A stretch of DNA of 64,000 nucleotides from Stenotrophomonas maltophilia (GCF_006974125.1 NZ_CP037858.1:1860001-1924000), one strand, 5' to 3'; positions 27,900 to 37,396 are shown, numbered from the stretch's first letter. Notes: generated by a model from the sequence alone, not told the origin. Program-made: numbers and translations.

Positions 27900-28073
27900 T
27901 TACTCGCTTTCCAGTGCGGCGGCGGGCGCCGCGCTCTGCGTAGCGGCCGTGCGTGCACGGTCCATCGCCACCGCCAGTTGCTGGCGTGCGAGCAGCTGTT
28001 GTGCCTGCACCACTTCAGGTGTCGGCAGGAGCACCGGTCCCGGTGCGTTTTCCGGTGTAGCAGGTGTGGTCAT
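27900..28073 (-). CDS. Small hypothetical protein, 57 residues
   Basis: From the ATG at 28073, with GGAGG five bases upstream, this encodes MTTPATPENAPGPVLLPTPE followed by a helical stretch QAQQLLARQQLAVAMDRART and an Ala-rich end. It has no signal peptide or TM segment. It has strong ribosome-site support and normal high-GC codon use. I do not recognise a family. It lies convergent to the TonB receptor gene. Confidence 0.6.
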   Translation of the reverse strand: MTTPATPENAPGPVLLPTPEVVQAQQLLARQQLAVAMDRARTAATQSAAPAAALESE

Positions 28074-28289
28074 GCAACCTCCATGGACATCCCGCCACCG
28101 CACGGATTCAGCCGGTGCGGTAGCGGAACTGCGCACCCTATCCTAAAAACAAGGCGGGTGGGTGACGGTGCGCCCCCTGGCCGCAGGGCCATAGCGCACT
28201 GAGCGTCACATTTTTGACGCTGCAGGGTGGATAGCTGAACCGGCCGGCCGGTATCATGTAATCGTTTTCCCACAAGGACGTGTACGTCA

Positions 28290-28676
28290 ATGAACGCAGT
28301 CGACCTCTCCCGCTTCAGCCCGAAGTGGCAGTTCCGCTTCAACTTCTTCCAGCAGCACGGCGCGCCCAAGGAATCAGGCTTCAAGCAGGCCTGGAAGGCG
28401 CTGTCCTTCGGCGACCGCCTGAAGGTCAACATCAACTTCTTCGCCTTCTTCTTCGGCGCCATCTACCTGTTCATCCTGGGCATGTGGCGCAAGGCGCTGG
28501 TGGTGATCGGCATCAACATCGCGCTGGCCGCCGTGACCCTGTTCCTGCCCGACATCGTGGCCCGTGCCGTGTTCATCGCCATGAACTTCCTGGTCGCTTC
28601 CAGCACCAACTACAGCTACTACCTGGAACAGGTGAAGGGCCGCGCCAGCTGGAACCCCTTCGAAGGCATGTTCTAG
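28290..28676 (+). CDS. DUF2628 membrane protein
   Basis: This is 128 residues with an N-terminal soluble part (MNAVDLSRFSPKWQFRFNFF) and three hydrophobic segments (FFAFFFGAIYLFILGMW, ALVVIGINIALAAVTLFL, AVFIAMNFLVASSTNYSYYL). The pattern of a charged FGDRLKVNINFFAFFFG followed by WRKAL matches DUF2628 (E. coli YigF group), whose function is unknown. It is followed by a bidirectional terminator shared with the chemoreceptor. Confidence 0.8.
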   Translation: MNAVDLSRFSPKWQFRFNFFQQHGAPKESGFKQAWKALSFGDRLKVNINFFAFFFGAIYLFILGMWRKALVVIGINIALAAVTLFLPDIVARAVFIAMNFLVASSTNYSYYLEQVKGRASWNPFEGMF

Positions 28677-28726
28677 AACCGCGGCAGCGGCCGGCCCCGA
28701 CCGGCACAACGACGAGCAGAAACGAC

Positions 28727-28752
28727 GACGCCCGGCCTTGGCCGGGCGTCTT
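28727..28752. terminator. Bidirectional terminator between DUF2628 gene and chemoreceptor
   Basis: GACGCCCGGCC (28727-28737) pairs with GGCCGGGCGTC (28740-28750) with a TT loop. TT follows on the plus side and a GTCGTTTC tail on the minus side. It lies between two convergent genes. Confidence 0.8.
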
Positions 28753-28772
28753 CATGTGCACTCCGGCCAGCG

Positions 28773-31304
28773 TCAGGCCGCGCGGCGTGCCGTGGCCATC
28801 GGCTCGGCCTGCAGGCGGAAGCGCGAGACCGCCACGGCCAGCTGCTCGGCCTGTTCTTCCATCGCACGCGCGGCGGCACTGGCTTCTTCCACCAGTGCGG
28901 CATTCTGCTGGGTGGTCTCATCCATCTGCACCACGGTCTGGTTGACCTGTTCGATGCCGGCGGACTGTTCGCGCGACGCGGCCGAGATCTCGGCCATGAT
29001 CTCGTTGACCCGTCCCACCTGGCCGACGATGGCCTGCATGGTACGGCCCGCACCGTGCACCAGCTGCGCACCGGCACCGACCTGCGCCACCGATGCGTCG
29101 ATCAGTTCCTTGATCTCCTTCGCTGCGCCCGCCGAGCGTTGCGCCAGCGCGCGCACCTCGCTGGCGACCACAGCGAAGCCACGGCCCTGCTCCCCTGCCC
29201 GCGCCGCTTCCACCGCCGCGTTCAACGCCAGGATGTTGGTCTGGAAGGCGATGCCGTCGATCACCGAAATGATCTCGGCGATGCGCTGCGACGATGCCTC
29301 GATCTGCTCCATGGTCTGCACCACCTGGTTGACCACCTCCCCGCCCTCGCTGGCAACGCCAGCGGCGGAACCGGCGAGGGTATTGGCCTGCAGCGCGTGG
29401 TCGGCGTTCTGTCGCACGGTGGAGGTCAGCTCCTCCATCGAGGCGGCAGTCTCTTCCAGGTTGGCGGCCTGCTGCTCGGTACGACGCGAGAGATCGCTGT
29501 TGCCCGCAGCGATCTCTCCCGCCGCCAGGCGGATGCTGGCGGCCGACTGCTGGATCTGCCCGACAATCTGGGTCAACTGCTGCACGGTGCTGTTGGCATC
29601 GTCGCGCATCACCGCGAACACGCCATGGAAATCACCACGCATGCGTGCGCTGAGGTCGCCGGCGGCAATCGCGCGAAGCAGCGTCGACAGCTCGGCCAGG
29701 TTGTGATCGCTGACCTGCATCATGATGTTGAGGGTCTCCACCATGCGGCGGAAATCGTGGTCGAAGCGCCCGGCATCGCCGCGTACGGCGAAGTCGCCGG
29801 CCGCCGCGGCGGCAGCCAGCTGCTGGATCTGCTCGTTGATCGCGGCCAGGTTGATCTTGGTGGTGGCCATTGCAGCGGTGAACACCGCCTTCTCGCCCGG
29901 CAGCGCTTCCATGTCCACGCTGAGGTCACCCACCGCGTAACGCTGCATCACCTCGACCAGGCGCTGGGTGACCGCATTGCTGGAGGCCACCAGCTGGTTG
30001 CTGTCGGCCACCATGCGGCCGTACTCGCCGGGGAAGGCAGTAGCGTCCATGCGGTAGCTCAGCTCGCCGGCATCGTGGCGGCGCGCCATTTCCGCCTGCG
30101 CGGCCATCACCGCCTGCAGCTGTCCGCGCATGCCCTGCATTGCCTCCAGCAGGCGGCCCACTTCATCGTTGCTGCGCGCAGGCAAGGTGCTGTCGAGCTT
30201 GCCGGCGGCAACGTCACCCGCCACTCGCACCGCTTCGGCCAACGGGCGGATCGCCAGGCGGCGCAGCAGCACGTAGACGCCTGCGCTGAGGGTCAGCGCG
30301 GCCACCACGCCAACCAGCAACGTCAGCCACAGCAGCTGGCGCGCCTCGGCGACGATCACCGCATGCGGCATCACCACGCCCAGTGCGAAGCGCTGCGGGG
30401 CATTGCCTACGCGCAGCGGCACGTACACGCGCACATTGCCGGCCGCGTCCGGGGTGAAAGCCTCGAACCTGCGGTCGGCGGCGATGTCGGCCAGCATGCT
30501 GCGGGTCAATGCATCGCTGCGCGGCTTGCCGATCTCGGCGGCGTTCGCCGAGGCGAGCACCACGCCGTTCGGTGAGAGCAGTTCGACGCGACCTGCGCCC
30601 ATCGGCTTCAGCGTGGCAAGGTGCTTCTGCAGCGCCGCCAGCGAGAAGTCGACGGTGAATACACCGAGGAACGTGCCGTTTTCGATGATCGGCGAGCTCA
30701 ACGTGCTCATCAGCACCTGCTGCCCGGCGATGTCGTAGGCATAGGGTTCACTGACCTTGGGCAGCTTGTCGCGGCTGGGCACCACGTACCAGTCGGCCGA
30801 GCCGTCGGCGGCTTCGGTGTAGTCGGTCATGGTCGACTGCTGTGGCTTGCCGTCATGCCAGGCCCAGTAGCTCATGTAGCGGCCGCTGGCATCGTGCATC
30901 TCGGTATTGGCGAATTCGGCATCCTTGCCATCGAAGGCATCGGCCTCCCACATGGTGCTCTTGCCCAGCCATTCCGGGTGGGTACGCAGCTGCTCACCGA
31001 GCACGGCCGCCAGGCTGGCGCGATCAGGCACATCCCCCCGCGCACGCTGGGCGAGCACGGCTTCGACCATGGCGTCGTTGCTGGCGAACGCCGTGCCCAG
31101 GTCGGCGGCGACCTGGCGCGCTTCGGCGTTGGCCTCGCTGGTCATGGTCTGGCGTGAGGCATCGATCAGGCTGGCACTGGCCTGGCGATAGATCAGGAAC
31201 GCCGTCAGGCCGAAGCACAGCAGCGCGATGACGGCGGTGCCCAGCATCAGCTTGTGGGCGATGCTGCCCGGACGGCGGGCAGCGGCGGAACGGGAAGAAG
31301 GCAT
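28773..31304 (-). CDS. Methyl-accepting chemotaxis protein with dCache sensor and extended HAMP region
   Basis: This is 843 residues from the ATG at 31304. TM1 ([20 protein letters not shown]) and TM2 ([16 protein letters not shown]) flank a ~270-residue periplasmic double-Cache-like sensor. After TM2 is a HAMP domain ([18 protein letters not shown]), then ~170 residues with three more HAMP-like blocks ([30 protein letters not shown]). The signalling tip is [20 protein letters not shown]. It lacks a CheR-binding pentapeptide at the C-terminus (ends PMATARRAA). The long open frame upstream is not supported. No che genes are adjacent; the ligand is unknown. Confidence 0.9.
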   Translation of the reverse strand: MPSSRSAAARRPGSIAHKLMLGTAVIALLCFGLTAFLIYRQASASLIDASRQTMTSEANAEARQVAADLGTAFASNDAMVEAVLAQRARGDVPDRASLAAVLGEQLRTHPEWLGKSTMWEADAFDGKDAEFANTEMHDASGRYMSYWAWHDGKPQQSTMTDYTEAADGSADWYVVPSRDKLPKVSEPYAYDIAGQQVLMSTLSSPIIENGTFLGVFTVDFSLAALQKHLATLKPMGAGRVELLSPNGVVLASANAAEIGKPRSDALTRSMLADIAADRRFEAFTPDAAGNVRVYVPLRVGNAPQRFALGVVMPHAVIVAEARQLLWLTLLVGVVAALTLSAGVYVLLRRLAIRPLAEAVRVAGDVAAGKLDSTLPARSNDEVGRLLEAMQGMRGQLQAVMAAQAEMARRHDAGELSYRMDATAFPGEYGRMVADSNQLVASSNAVTQRLVEVMQRYAVGDLSVDMEALPGEKAVFTAAMATTKINLAAINEQIQQLAAAAAAGDFAVRGDAGRFDHDFRRMVETLNIMMQVSDHNLAELSTLLRAIAAGDLSARMRGDFHGVFAVMRDDANSTVQQLTQIVGQIQQSAASIRLAAGEIAAGNSDLSRRTEQQAANLEETAASMEELTSTVRQNADHALQANTLAGSAAGVASEGGEVVNQVVQTMEQIEASSQRIAEIISVIDGIAFQTNILALNAAVEAARAGEQGRGFAVVASEVRALAQRSAGAAKEIKELIDASVAQVGAGAQLVHGAGRTMQAIVGQVGRVNEIMAEISAASREQSAGIEQVNQTVVQMDETTQQNAALVEEASAAARAMEEQAEQLAVAVSRFRLQAEPMATARRAA

Positions 31305-31512
31305 GGAGGGGTCCGCAAGGCAGTTCAGGACGACCGGCACCGCGAGGGCACCGCGCAGGCGCGCGATCCATCGCGCAGGCCACCGGCCGCCGGGACCCGC
31401 CCGGCGCAGGAAGCGCACCGGGTTAGCGGCCGCCTGCCAACGAGGTTGAGGCGACCGCACGACACATTCCTGAATGCACTCAGGGACGGGACAGGAACCC
31501 GCCCGGCGTCCC

Positions 31513-32406
31513 CTATTCGGCCACCCGATCCTTGATCCACTCCGCGCGCGGCAACACCTCGATGCTGCCTGCGGCGTACTGCTGCAGCACAGCGTCCGGC
31601 CCGAAACGCGGCTGCCATCCCAGCTCCCTGCGAATGCGGGCGCTGTCATAGACGCGGTCGACGCTCAGCGGCAACGGCCAGCCACGGCGCTCGAACTCGG
31701 CCAGCAGCTGCGGTACGCGCCGGGCCAGTACGTTGCGTGGCTGGGTGGCCAGTTCCAGGCAATCCTCGCGCCGGAACGGGGTCGCTGCGCAGGCGATGTA
31801 GCGGGCGAAGGCCGGCCCCTCATCCAGCAGCAGCGCGGCATGGGCACTGGCCACGTCACGGGCGTCGATCCCACGATGCAACCGGAACATCGCCATCCGT
31901 TCCGGCGGCTCCGGGAAGCAGCGCCCCATCCGCAGCACGCGCACGCCGAAGTCCGGTGCGGCCGCAGCTTCAGCCAGGGCCTCGGCCTGCAGCTTGCTGC
32001 GGTGATAGATCGTTCGCGGCAACGGCTCGGTATCCTCATCGATCCAGCGGCATCCTCCTGCCACCACTGCGTGGCCGTACAGCGCGGTGGTACTGGTCAA
32101 CACGAACCGCCGTGCACCTGCCTCCCGCGCCGCCTGCAGCAGGTGCGCAGTCGCGTCCACATTGATCTGCTGGAACACCGCGTCCGGTACCAGGCCAACG
32201 TGCGGCGCATGCAGGGCTGCGGTATGGATGACCGCGTCGACGCCCTGCACCGCGCGCACGACGGCTTGATGATCGGTGACATCGGCAATGATGCGCGTGG
32301 TGGCGAACGGGCTGCGGTCCAGACCAACCACTTCATGGGCAGCCGCCAACGCGCCGAAGATCGCGCGCCCGATCCGCCCGGAACTGCCGGTCAACAGAAT
32401 CTTCAT
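31513..32406 (-). CDS. NAD-dependent epimerase/dehydratase (extended SDR)
   Basis: This is 297 residues starting [20 protein letters not shown], with the NAD-binding GxxGxx[10 protein letters not shown] and the catalytic YHRSK (Tyr-x3-Lys). These are nucleotide-sugar epimerase-like enzymes; the substrate is unknown and no sugar genes are adjacent. An in-frame ATG at 32415 is an alternative start. An inverted repeat with TCGAAGC/GCTTCGA arms lies just upstream at about 32420-32452 and may be an operator. Confidence 0.85.
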   Translation of the reverse strand: MKILLTGSSGRIGRAIFGALAAAHEVVGLDRSPFATTRIIADVTDHQAVVRAVQGVDAVIHTAALHAPHVGLVPDAVFQQINVDATAHLLQAAREAGARRFVLTSTTALYGHAVVAGGCRWIDEDTEPLPRTIYHRSKLQAEALAEAAAAPDFGVRVLRMGRCFPEPPERMAMFRLHRGIDARDVASAHAALLLDEGPAFARYIACAATPFRREDCLELATQPRNVLARRVPQLLAEFERRGWPLPLSVDRVYDSARIRRELGWQPRFGPDAVLQQYAAGSIEVLPRAEWIKDRVAE

Positions 32407-32504
32407 TGAGTCCATTCACTCGAAGCGCCCGGGAACTACCGGGATGCTTCGATTCTAGGCATGCAACGGCGCATCTGCGATAGGACAACCGCGCAACCGT
32501 GCGT

Positions 32505-33416
32505 TCATCTTGACGACTTCGGCGGAGCCAGCAGTTGGCGCGCGATGAACAGCGGGTCGTCGCCGCCTGCCACGTCAGGCGCGACACCGGTCCGTTCCCA
32601 GTTTCCACCGGTGCGCAGATTGATCGGTTGCCGATCCGGAATGCTGATCTGATAGCCATCGGGCAGCAGCACAGGATCATCGAACATATGTGCGGCACCA
32701 CCACTGCGGCCGCCGACGATGCGCGCACGTCCCAGGGCCTGCAGCGAATACGCGACGAACTCGGCCGCCGAGCCGGTGCGGCGGTCGATCAGTATCACCA
32801 GCGGCTTCAGGTACAGCGGAAGGCTCGCTGGCGGCAGCGGCACCGGGGTACGCCGGCCACGTTGCTCCAGCGCCTGCACTGCAGTGACACCTGGCTCCAG
32901 CAGGGTCCGCACCAGCAGGTCGGCGCTGCCATCATCACCGCCCCCGTTCTGGCGCAGATCCAGCACCAGACCCTGGGTGTCGGCCAGCAGGGTGAACGCT
33001 GCCGCCAGCCTGGGCCTTGCCAGATCGAGCGGATAGAAGGTGCTCAGGCGCAGGTAACCGAGATTGCCTTCCAGCACCCGCACCTCGCGCACGCCCGCAC
33101 CATTGCTGCGTGCATCCGCACGCCAGGCCATCAGCCAATCGTCCTGGCCGGCGCCGGCCTCCACCCGTTCCACATGGAAGTGGCCGTCGAACACGTCCAG
33201 ATCCTGGTTCAGGCGCGCACTGAAGCCCTTCGGGTCCGTGCAGCTGTCCACATAGCGCTGCTGGGTGGACCAGCCACGCACCGCATCGGCGATGCGTGCG
33301 CCTTCGGCCACGTCCAGGTAGTGCGCCTCTATTGCCGCAGCCGCCGCCTGCAGCACTGTGTCCTGGCCCGGGCAGGACGCTGCCAGCAGCGTGCCCAGCA
33401 TCCACGAAACCACCAT
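32505..33416 (-). CDS. S41-family peptidase, secreted
   Basis: This is 303 residues from the ATG at 33416, with a short signal MVVSWMLGTLLAASC that may be a weak lipobox. The open frame continues upstream but would cover the palindromic operator. QGLVLDLRQNGGGDDGS and the nucleophile region RRTGSAAEFVAYSLQALGRA are S41 (C-terminal processing protease/tricorn) signatures. No PDZ domain is evident. It is divergent from the marR-like gene 49 nt away and is probably its target. The substrate is unknown. Confidence 0.83.
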   Translation of the reverse strand: MVVSWMLGTLLAASCPGQDTVLQAAAAAIEAHYLDVAEGARIADAVRGWSTQQRYVDSCTDPKGFSARLNQDLDVFDGHFHVERVEAGAGQDDWLMAWRADARSNGAGVREVRVLEGNLGYLRLSTFYPLDLARPRLAAAFTLLADTQGLVLDLRQNGGGDDGSADLLVRTLLEPGVTAVQALEQRGRRTPVPLPPASLPLYLKPLVILIDRRTGSAAEFVAYSLQALGRARIVGGRSGGAAHMFDDPVLLPDGYQISIPDRQPINLRTGGNWERTGVAPDVAGGDDPLFIARQLLAPPKSSR

Positions 33417-33432
33417 GACCGCCCCCGCATTG

Positions 33433-33458
33433 ATGATATGTAAGCGCTTATATATCAT
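33433..33458. promoter_or_regulatory. Palindromic operator between S41 peptidase and MarR genes
   Basis: This is a 26-bp inverted repeat, ATGATATGTAAGC and GCTTATATATCAT, with a single mismatched pair. It is AT-rich in an otherwise GC-rich region. It occupies the middle of the 49-bp divergent spacer, so MarR binding there would block both promoters. Confidence 0.7.
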
Positions 33459-33465
33459 TGTGGGC

Positions 33466-33930
33466 ATGGATCTCCAACATGCCAGCCTGGGCACCCTGCT
33501 GCGCGCCCTGCTCGATCAGCTCGACCCGGCGGTCGAGCAGGCCTATCGCGACCTGCAGCTGGACTTCCGGCCGCGCTACACCCCCGTGCTGCACACGCTG
33601 ATGGCGCAGGGCCCCTGCCGCATCAAGGATCTGGCGCTGGCCTGCGGACTCAGCCATTCGGCACTCAGCCAGACGGTGGCCGCGATGGTGCGCGACGGCT
33701 GGCTGCACGCCGTCATCGGCGAAGACAGCCGCGAGCGCATCCTGCAGCTGAGCCCGCATGCACTGCAGGCACTGCCGGTGCTGCAGGCGCAATGGCAGGC
33801 CACCGCACGCGCCGCACGCAGCCTCGATGCGGATCTCGGCCAGTCGCTGGAACAGGTGCTGCGCGAGGCTCTGCAGGTTCTGGAGCAGCGGCCATTCGCG
33901 CAACGACTGCGCGACGCCCGCCGGCGCTGA
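33466..33930 (+). CDS. MarR-family transcriptional regulator
   Basis: This is 154 residues with the winged-helix core VLHTLMAQGPCRIKDLALAC, recognition helix SHSALSQTVAAMVRDGWLHA and the wing with DSRERILQLS. Long N- and C-terminal helices should form the dimer. ATG at 33466 lies 7 nt after the palindrome, which fits autorepression. The divergent partner is an S41 peptidase. Its inducer is unknown. Confidence 0.87.
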   Translation: MDLQHASLGTLLRALLDQLDPAVEQAYRDLQLDFRPRYTPVLHTLMAQGPCRIKDLALACGLSHSALSQTVAAMVRDGWLHAVIGEDSRERILQLSPHALQALPVLQAQWQATARAARSLDADLGQSLEQVLREALQVLEQRPFAQRLRDARRR

Positions 33931-34127
33931 CACTGCGCCGTCGCCGATGTGTCGCCTCTTCGAGGACGGCAACTCCCGCTGCGTTCGCCTGAATGGCCAC
34001 GTCATCGACCGCGTGCGCACATGGCGTGAAGGCCACGGCGAGGATGGCGACCTGGACTTAGCACGCGTTGGCCAAGCATGGGCGCTGCCGTTGACGACGG
34101 CGCCGACCCTGCAGCAGGAGACGTCCC

Positions 34128-34421
34128 ATGACCGACCAGAATCACCGTTCCAACCGGGGCTTCGCCTCGATGGACCAGGACAAACAGCGCGCGATCGCCG
34201 CCAAGGGCGGGCGCGCGGCACATGCCTCCGGCAATGCGCACGAATTCAGCCCTGACGAAGCGCGTGCTGCAGGTCGCAAGGGCGGCGAAGCGATCAGCCG
34301 CGACCGGCAGCACATGGCCGCGATCGGACGCGAAGGTGGGCACGCACGCCACGCCAATGCACGCCAGCAACAGCAGCAGATCGAGCACGGTGCAGAGGAT
34401 CCACACCCCCAGCAGCGGTGA
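34128..34421 (+). CDS. KGG-repeat general stress protein
   Basis: This is 97 residues, hydrophilic and without a signal. It contains three copies of the [KR]-[GE]-G-centred motif: AAKGGRAAHASG, GRKGGEAISRD and GREGGHARHA. This is the KGG (Con-10/YciG) family of small stress-induced, largely disordered proteins. AGGAG lies eight bases before the ATG. The 197 nt upstream to the marR-like gene contain no supported gene. It is convergent with the MFS gene, 10 nt away. Confidence 0.85.
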   Translation: MTDQNHRSNRGFASMDQDKQRAIAAKGGRAAHASGNAHEFSPDEARAAGRKGGEAISRDRQHMAAIGREGGHARHANARQQQQQIEHGAEDPHPQQR

Positions 34422-34431
34422 CCCCGCGCGG

Positions 34432-35904
34432 TCAGGCCGGGGCGCGCTGCCGATACAGCCCAAGGGCCACAAGCAGGGCCAGCGCCCCCGCCGCCGCCAT
34501 CGCCCAACCGAACCCGCTGGCCATCGCATTGCGGTACCACGTCAGCACCTGCGGCGTGGCGTGCATCGAGCCTGGGTGCAGGACGAGTTCACGCGCCTGC
34601 GCAACAAGCCGCTGCTGCCCTGCGGCCTGCGCACAAGCGGTGAACTGCTGTACGGCACGCTGGCCCATCAGGCTGCCCAGCAACGCGATGCCCAGGCTCA
34701 TGCCTGCCTGGCGCAGCGCGTTCATCGTGGCTGAGGCAATACCTGCGCGTTCGGCCGGTGCGTTGGCCATGACTGCCATGCCGGTCGCCGGCACTGCCAG
34801 CCCCATTCCAATGCCAAGCAGCATCAGCACGGCGCTGGCATAAGCGCGCGAAGTAGCCGGTTCGAACGTGGCCATCACGCACAGCGCCACCCCGGCCAGG
34901 GTGTAGCCCAGCACCAGCGCGGCGTGCAGGCCGAGGTGGGCGACCAGACGACCGAACAACAGCGAGACAACACCCATCAACAGGAACTGGGGAGCCAGCT
35001 GTGAGCCCGCCAGCGCGGCACCATGTCCCTGCGCCTGCTGGAAGAACAGCGACAGGAAAAACAGGCTCGCATAGGCAGTGAAGCCCAGCACGAAGGAGGC
35101 CAGGTTGAGCATGCCGAAGCGGCGGTCGGCAAACAGGTCCAGCGGCAGCAGTGGGCGTGCCACCCGCCGCTCGACGATGCCGAACAGGATCAGCCCGGCA
35201 GTTGCGGCGCCCAGCGCCAGAAGCGTCACCGGGGCCAGCAGGCCATGCTCGCCGATCGCGATCAGGCCATAGCACAGCGCGCCCAGCGCAACGATGCTGA
35301 GCAGCTGCCCGGCCGGATCCAGTGCGGCGTGCTGCGGGTGGCGTCGTTCGGCAATGCCCCAGGCGCCAAGCGCAAGCGCCAGCAGCCCCAAAGGCAGGTT
35401 GATCAGGAAGATGCTGGGCCAACCGGCGCGCTGCACCAGCGCACCGCCCAGCAACGGGCCGAGCACCAGGGCCAGCGCGCTGAACGCGGACCAGCCACCG
35501 ATCACGCGCGCGCGCTGGCCTGGATCGGGAAATGCGTGACTCAGGATCGGCATCGCACTGGGAATCAACAGCGCACCTGCCACGCCCTGCACCGCGCGTC
35601 CGGCGACCAGGGTCGAAAGATCCTTGGCGCAGGCGCACAGCAGCGAGCCCATAATGAAGGTGGCGACGCTCAGCAGCCACATCCGCCGATGACCGTAGCG
35701 ATCCCCCAACGGACCGGCTGACAGCATCAGCGCCGATAGTGCGATCGCGTAGGCGTTGATCACCCACTGCAGGCCTGCCATGTCGGTCTGCAGCGCCTGC
35801 TGCAGGGTTGGCAGTGCCACGTTGACGATGCTGATGTCCAGCGAAGCGAGGAACGTACCGAGGTAGGCCGCCAGCACCAGGGCGGGCCGTTGGAGGCGTT
35901 TCAT
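34432..35904 (-). CDS. MFS drug efflux transporter, DHA2 (EmrB/QacA-like, 14 TM)
   Basis: This is 490 residues with about 14 hydrophobic segments. The N-terminus has the DHA signature FLASLDISIVNVALPTLQQ. Motif A is LSAGPLGDRYGHRRMW, and motif C-like ALVLGPLLGGALVQRAGWPS follows. It is expected to export drugs by proton antiport. It is divergently transcribed from a tetR-type gene with a perfect 39-bp palindrome between them, so that regulator most likely represses it. No membrane-fusion partner (emrA) is adjacent. Confidence 0.9.
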   Translation of the reverse strand: MKRLQRPALVLAAYLGTFLASLDISIVNVALPTLQQALQTDMAGLQWVINAYAIALSALMLSAGPLGDRYGHRRMWLLSVATFIMGSLLCACAKDLSTLVAGRAVQGVAGALLIPSAMPILSHAFPDPGQRARVIGGWSAFSALALVLGPLLGGALVQRAGWPSIFLINLPLGLLALALGAWGIAERRHPQHAALDPAGQLLSIVALGALCYGLIAIGEHGLLAPVTLLALGAATAGLILFGIVERRVARPLLPLDLFADRRFGMLNLASFVLGFTAYASLFFLSLFFQQAQGHGAALAGSQLAPQFLLMGVVSLLFGRLVAHLGLHAALVLGYTLAGVALCVMATFEPATSRAYASAVLMLLGIGMGLAVPATGMAVMANAPAERAGIASATMNALRQAGMSLGIALLGSLMGQRAVQQFTACAQAAGQQRLVAQARELVLHPGSMHATPQVLTWYRNAMASGFGWAMAAAGALALLVALGLYRQRAPA

Positions 35905-35943
35905 GCGTGGATCCCGGGGGGAGGATGTGCGCGCATCCTAGCG

Positions 35944-35982
35944 ACTGACTGACCGTCGGTCAATGACCGACGGTCAGTCAGT
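35944..35982. promoter_or_regulatory. Perfect 39-bp double operator between MFS and TetR genes
   Basis: Two 19-bp arms (35944-35962 and 35964-35982) are exact inverse complements around a single A. Each arm holds a 17-bp near-palindrome TGACTGACCGTCGGTCA or its complement, so two TetR dimers could bind side by side. It lies 40 nt from the MFS start and 50 nt from the tetR start. Confidence 0.88.
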
Positions 35983-36031
35983 GTGAAGAGGCAGCTAGAA
36001 TGGCGGCCGTCACACCCGGATACCGCCCACC

Positions 36032-36661
36032 ATGCAGACCCCAGCTGTCGCCAGGCCTCGCACCAAGCCCGCGGAAACCCGTCAGGAAGAACTGATGGAC
36101 GCCGCGCAGGCACTGTTCCTGTCAAAGGGGGTAGACGCCACCACCATCAGCGACATCGTCGCCGCGGCTGATGTGGCCAAGGGCACCTTCTATACCTATT
36201 TCGCCTCACGCACCGAGATCCTGCAGGCGCTGGCGCAGCGCTACACGCGGCAGTTCATGGAAGAGGTCGACCAGGCCGTGCAGCAGCAGCCCGACGGCGA
36301 TGGCGTGGCACGCCTGCGTGCCTGGATCCGCGCCAACATCGAGCTCTACGTGCGCACCCATGCACTGCACGATGTGGTGTACGCCAACCATCACCACCAC
36401 CAGCGCGGCAATGCCGAACGCAATGCGATCCAGCAGCAATTGCTGGGCATCCTCGAGGCGGGCAACGCCGCTGGACTGTGGCAGCTTCCAGCGCCGCAGG
36501 TCACCGCCTCGCTGATCTATGCCGGCGTGCACGGCGCCACCGACGACCTGATCGCCACGCCGGCACAGGATGCCGATGCGTTCATCGAAGCCGTGGAAGC
36601 GGATTGCCTGCGCATGGTCGGTGTTCCCGCAGCTCCGGCGCGCGGCGGCAGACGCCGCTGA
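36032..36661 (+). CDS. TetR/AcrR-family repressor
   Basis: This is 209 residues. The N-terminal HTH spans ~20-65: ELMDAAQALFLSKGVDATTI, then DIVAAADVAKGTFYTYFASR as the recognition helix, characteristic of TetR. The helical C-terminal domain has a His-rich stretch (YANHHHHQRGNAERN, around residue 120), which could suggest metal or ligand contacts. It diverges from the MFS pump gene and likely represses it and itself through the 39-bp palindrome. Confidence 0.9.
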   Translation: MQTPAVARPRTKPAETRQEELMDAAQALFLSKGVDATTISDIVAAADVAKGTFYTYFASRTEILQALAQRYTRQFMEEVDQAVQQQPDGDGVARLRAWIRANIELYVRTHALHDVVYANHHHHQRGNAERNAIQQQLLGILEAGNAAGLWQLPAPQVTASLIYAGVHGATDDLIATPAQDADAFIEAVEADCLRMVGVPAAPARGGRRR

Positions 36662-36676
36662 AGCAACGCTCCCCGC

Positions 36677-37027
36677 TCAGGTGTGGGCGAGAATGTTCAA
36701 CAGCCGCCCGAACGGGTCGCGGACGAAGAAGCGACGCACGCCCCAGGGCTCGTCGGCCGGGCCATACTCCAGCGGGATGCCGGCCGCGTGCATGCGCTCC
36801 AGCACCTGCTGCAGGTCGTCCACTTCAATCGACAGGTCGGGCACCGCGGTGCCGGAACCCCCTTCGCTGGCAAAGCTCACCTGCGCCAGCGCACTGCCCT
36901 GCCCGCCATGGGTGACGATCCAGCCATGATCCATCACCACCGGCATGCCCAGCAGCCCGCCATAGAACGCTGCGGCACGCGCCGGGTCAGGCGTGGCGAT
37001 GTTGGCGACAATACGTTTGACGGCCAT
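36677..37027 (-). CDS. VOC-superfamily (glyoxalase/bleomycin-resistance fold) protein
   Basis: This is 116 residues from the ATG at 37027. Two beta-alpha-beta-beta-beta repeats are evident, beginning MAVKRIVANIATPDPARAAAFYGGLLG and ending EPWGVRRFFVRDPFGRLLNIL. The ending RDPFGRLLNI is the usual VOC C-terminal strand. Members include lyases, dioxygenases and drug-binding proteins, and the activity cannot be assigned. It is convergent with tetR, 15 nt away. Confidence 0.85.
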   Translation of the reverse strand: MAVKRIVANIATPDPARAAAFYGGLLGMPVVMDHGWIVTHGGQGSALAQVSFASEGGSGTAVPDLSIEVDDLQQVLERMHAAGIPLEYGPADEPWGVRRFFVRDPFGRLLNILAHT

Positions 37028-37139
37028 GTGCAGCGGCTCCGGTGCGATTTCCCATCCTCGCTGCTGCGTGCATGGCCCGCAAGCGGGCTCAGCCCACCAG
37101 ACGCCCGCATCGCCATCTGAGGCGATCGCTGAAACAGAA

Positions 37140-37162
37140 GAGCCCCGTCGATGACGGGGCTC
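37140..37162 (-). terminator. Hairpin terminator of the small secreted gene
   Basis: GAGCCCCGTC (37140-37149) pairs with GACGGGGCTC (37153-37162). On the minus strand TTCTGTTTC follows. It is 25 nt past the stop of the gene at 37187-37396. Confidence 0.7.
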
Positions 37163-37186
37163 CACGTACGGCTCAAACGGCGCGAC

Positions 37187-37396
37187 TCACACGCCCATGC
37201 ACAGATCGACCACGCAGGTGTTGTACGCCTGTTGGCATTCACCGGCATCGGTGCCACTGGCCAGGCACATCTGATAAGCCCGCCAGCAGGGCTGGTCACA
37301 GGGCTCGACTGGCCCAGCCACCGCCACCGAACCGGTACACGCCAACGCGAATACCGCCACTGCAATCACCTTCCTGATAACACGCATCGCCATCAC
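37187..37396 (-). CDS. Small secreted cysteine-rich protein
   Basis: This is 69 residues. A signal peptide runs to about ...ACTGSVAVAG, leaving a mature peptide of ~40 residues with five cysteines (PCDQPCW, MCLASG, ECQQAY, TCVVDLC) in a C-x3-C-like rhythm. The pairs spaced along a helix suggest a helical hairpin with disulfides. No family is recognised. It has its own terminator. Confidence 0.65.
   Translation of the reverse strand: MMAMRVIRKVIAVAVFALACTGSVAVAGPVEPCDQPCWRAYQMCLASGTDAGECQQAYNTCVVDLCMGV

Noticed and set aside
33944..34255. Plus-strand frame MCRLFEDGNSRCVRLNGHVI... overlapping the KGG gene
   Set aside because: It has no ribosome site, runs through the KGG gene in another frame where it becomes Arg/Gln-rich, and shows no domain.
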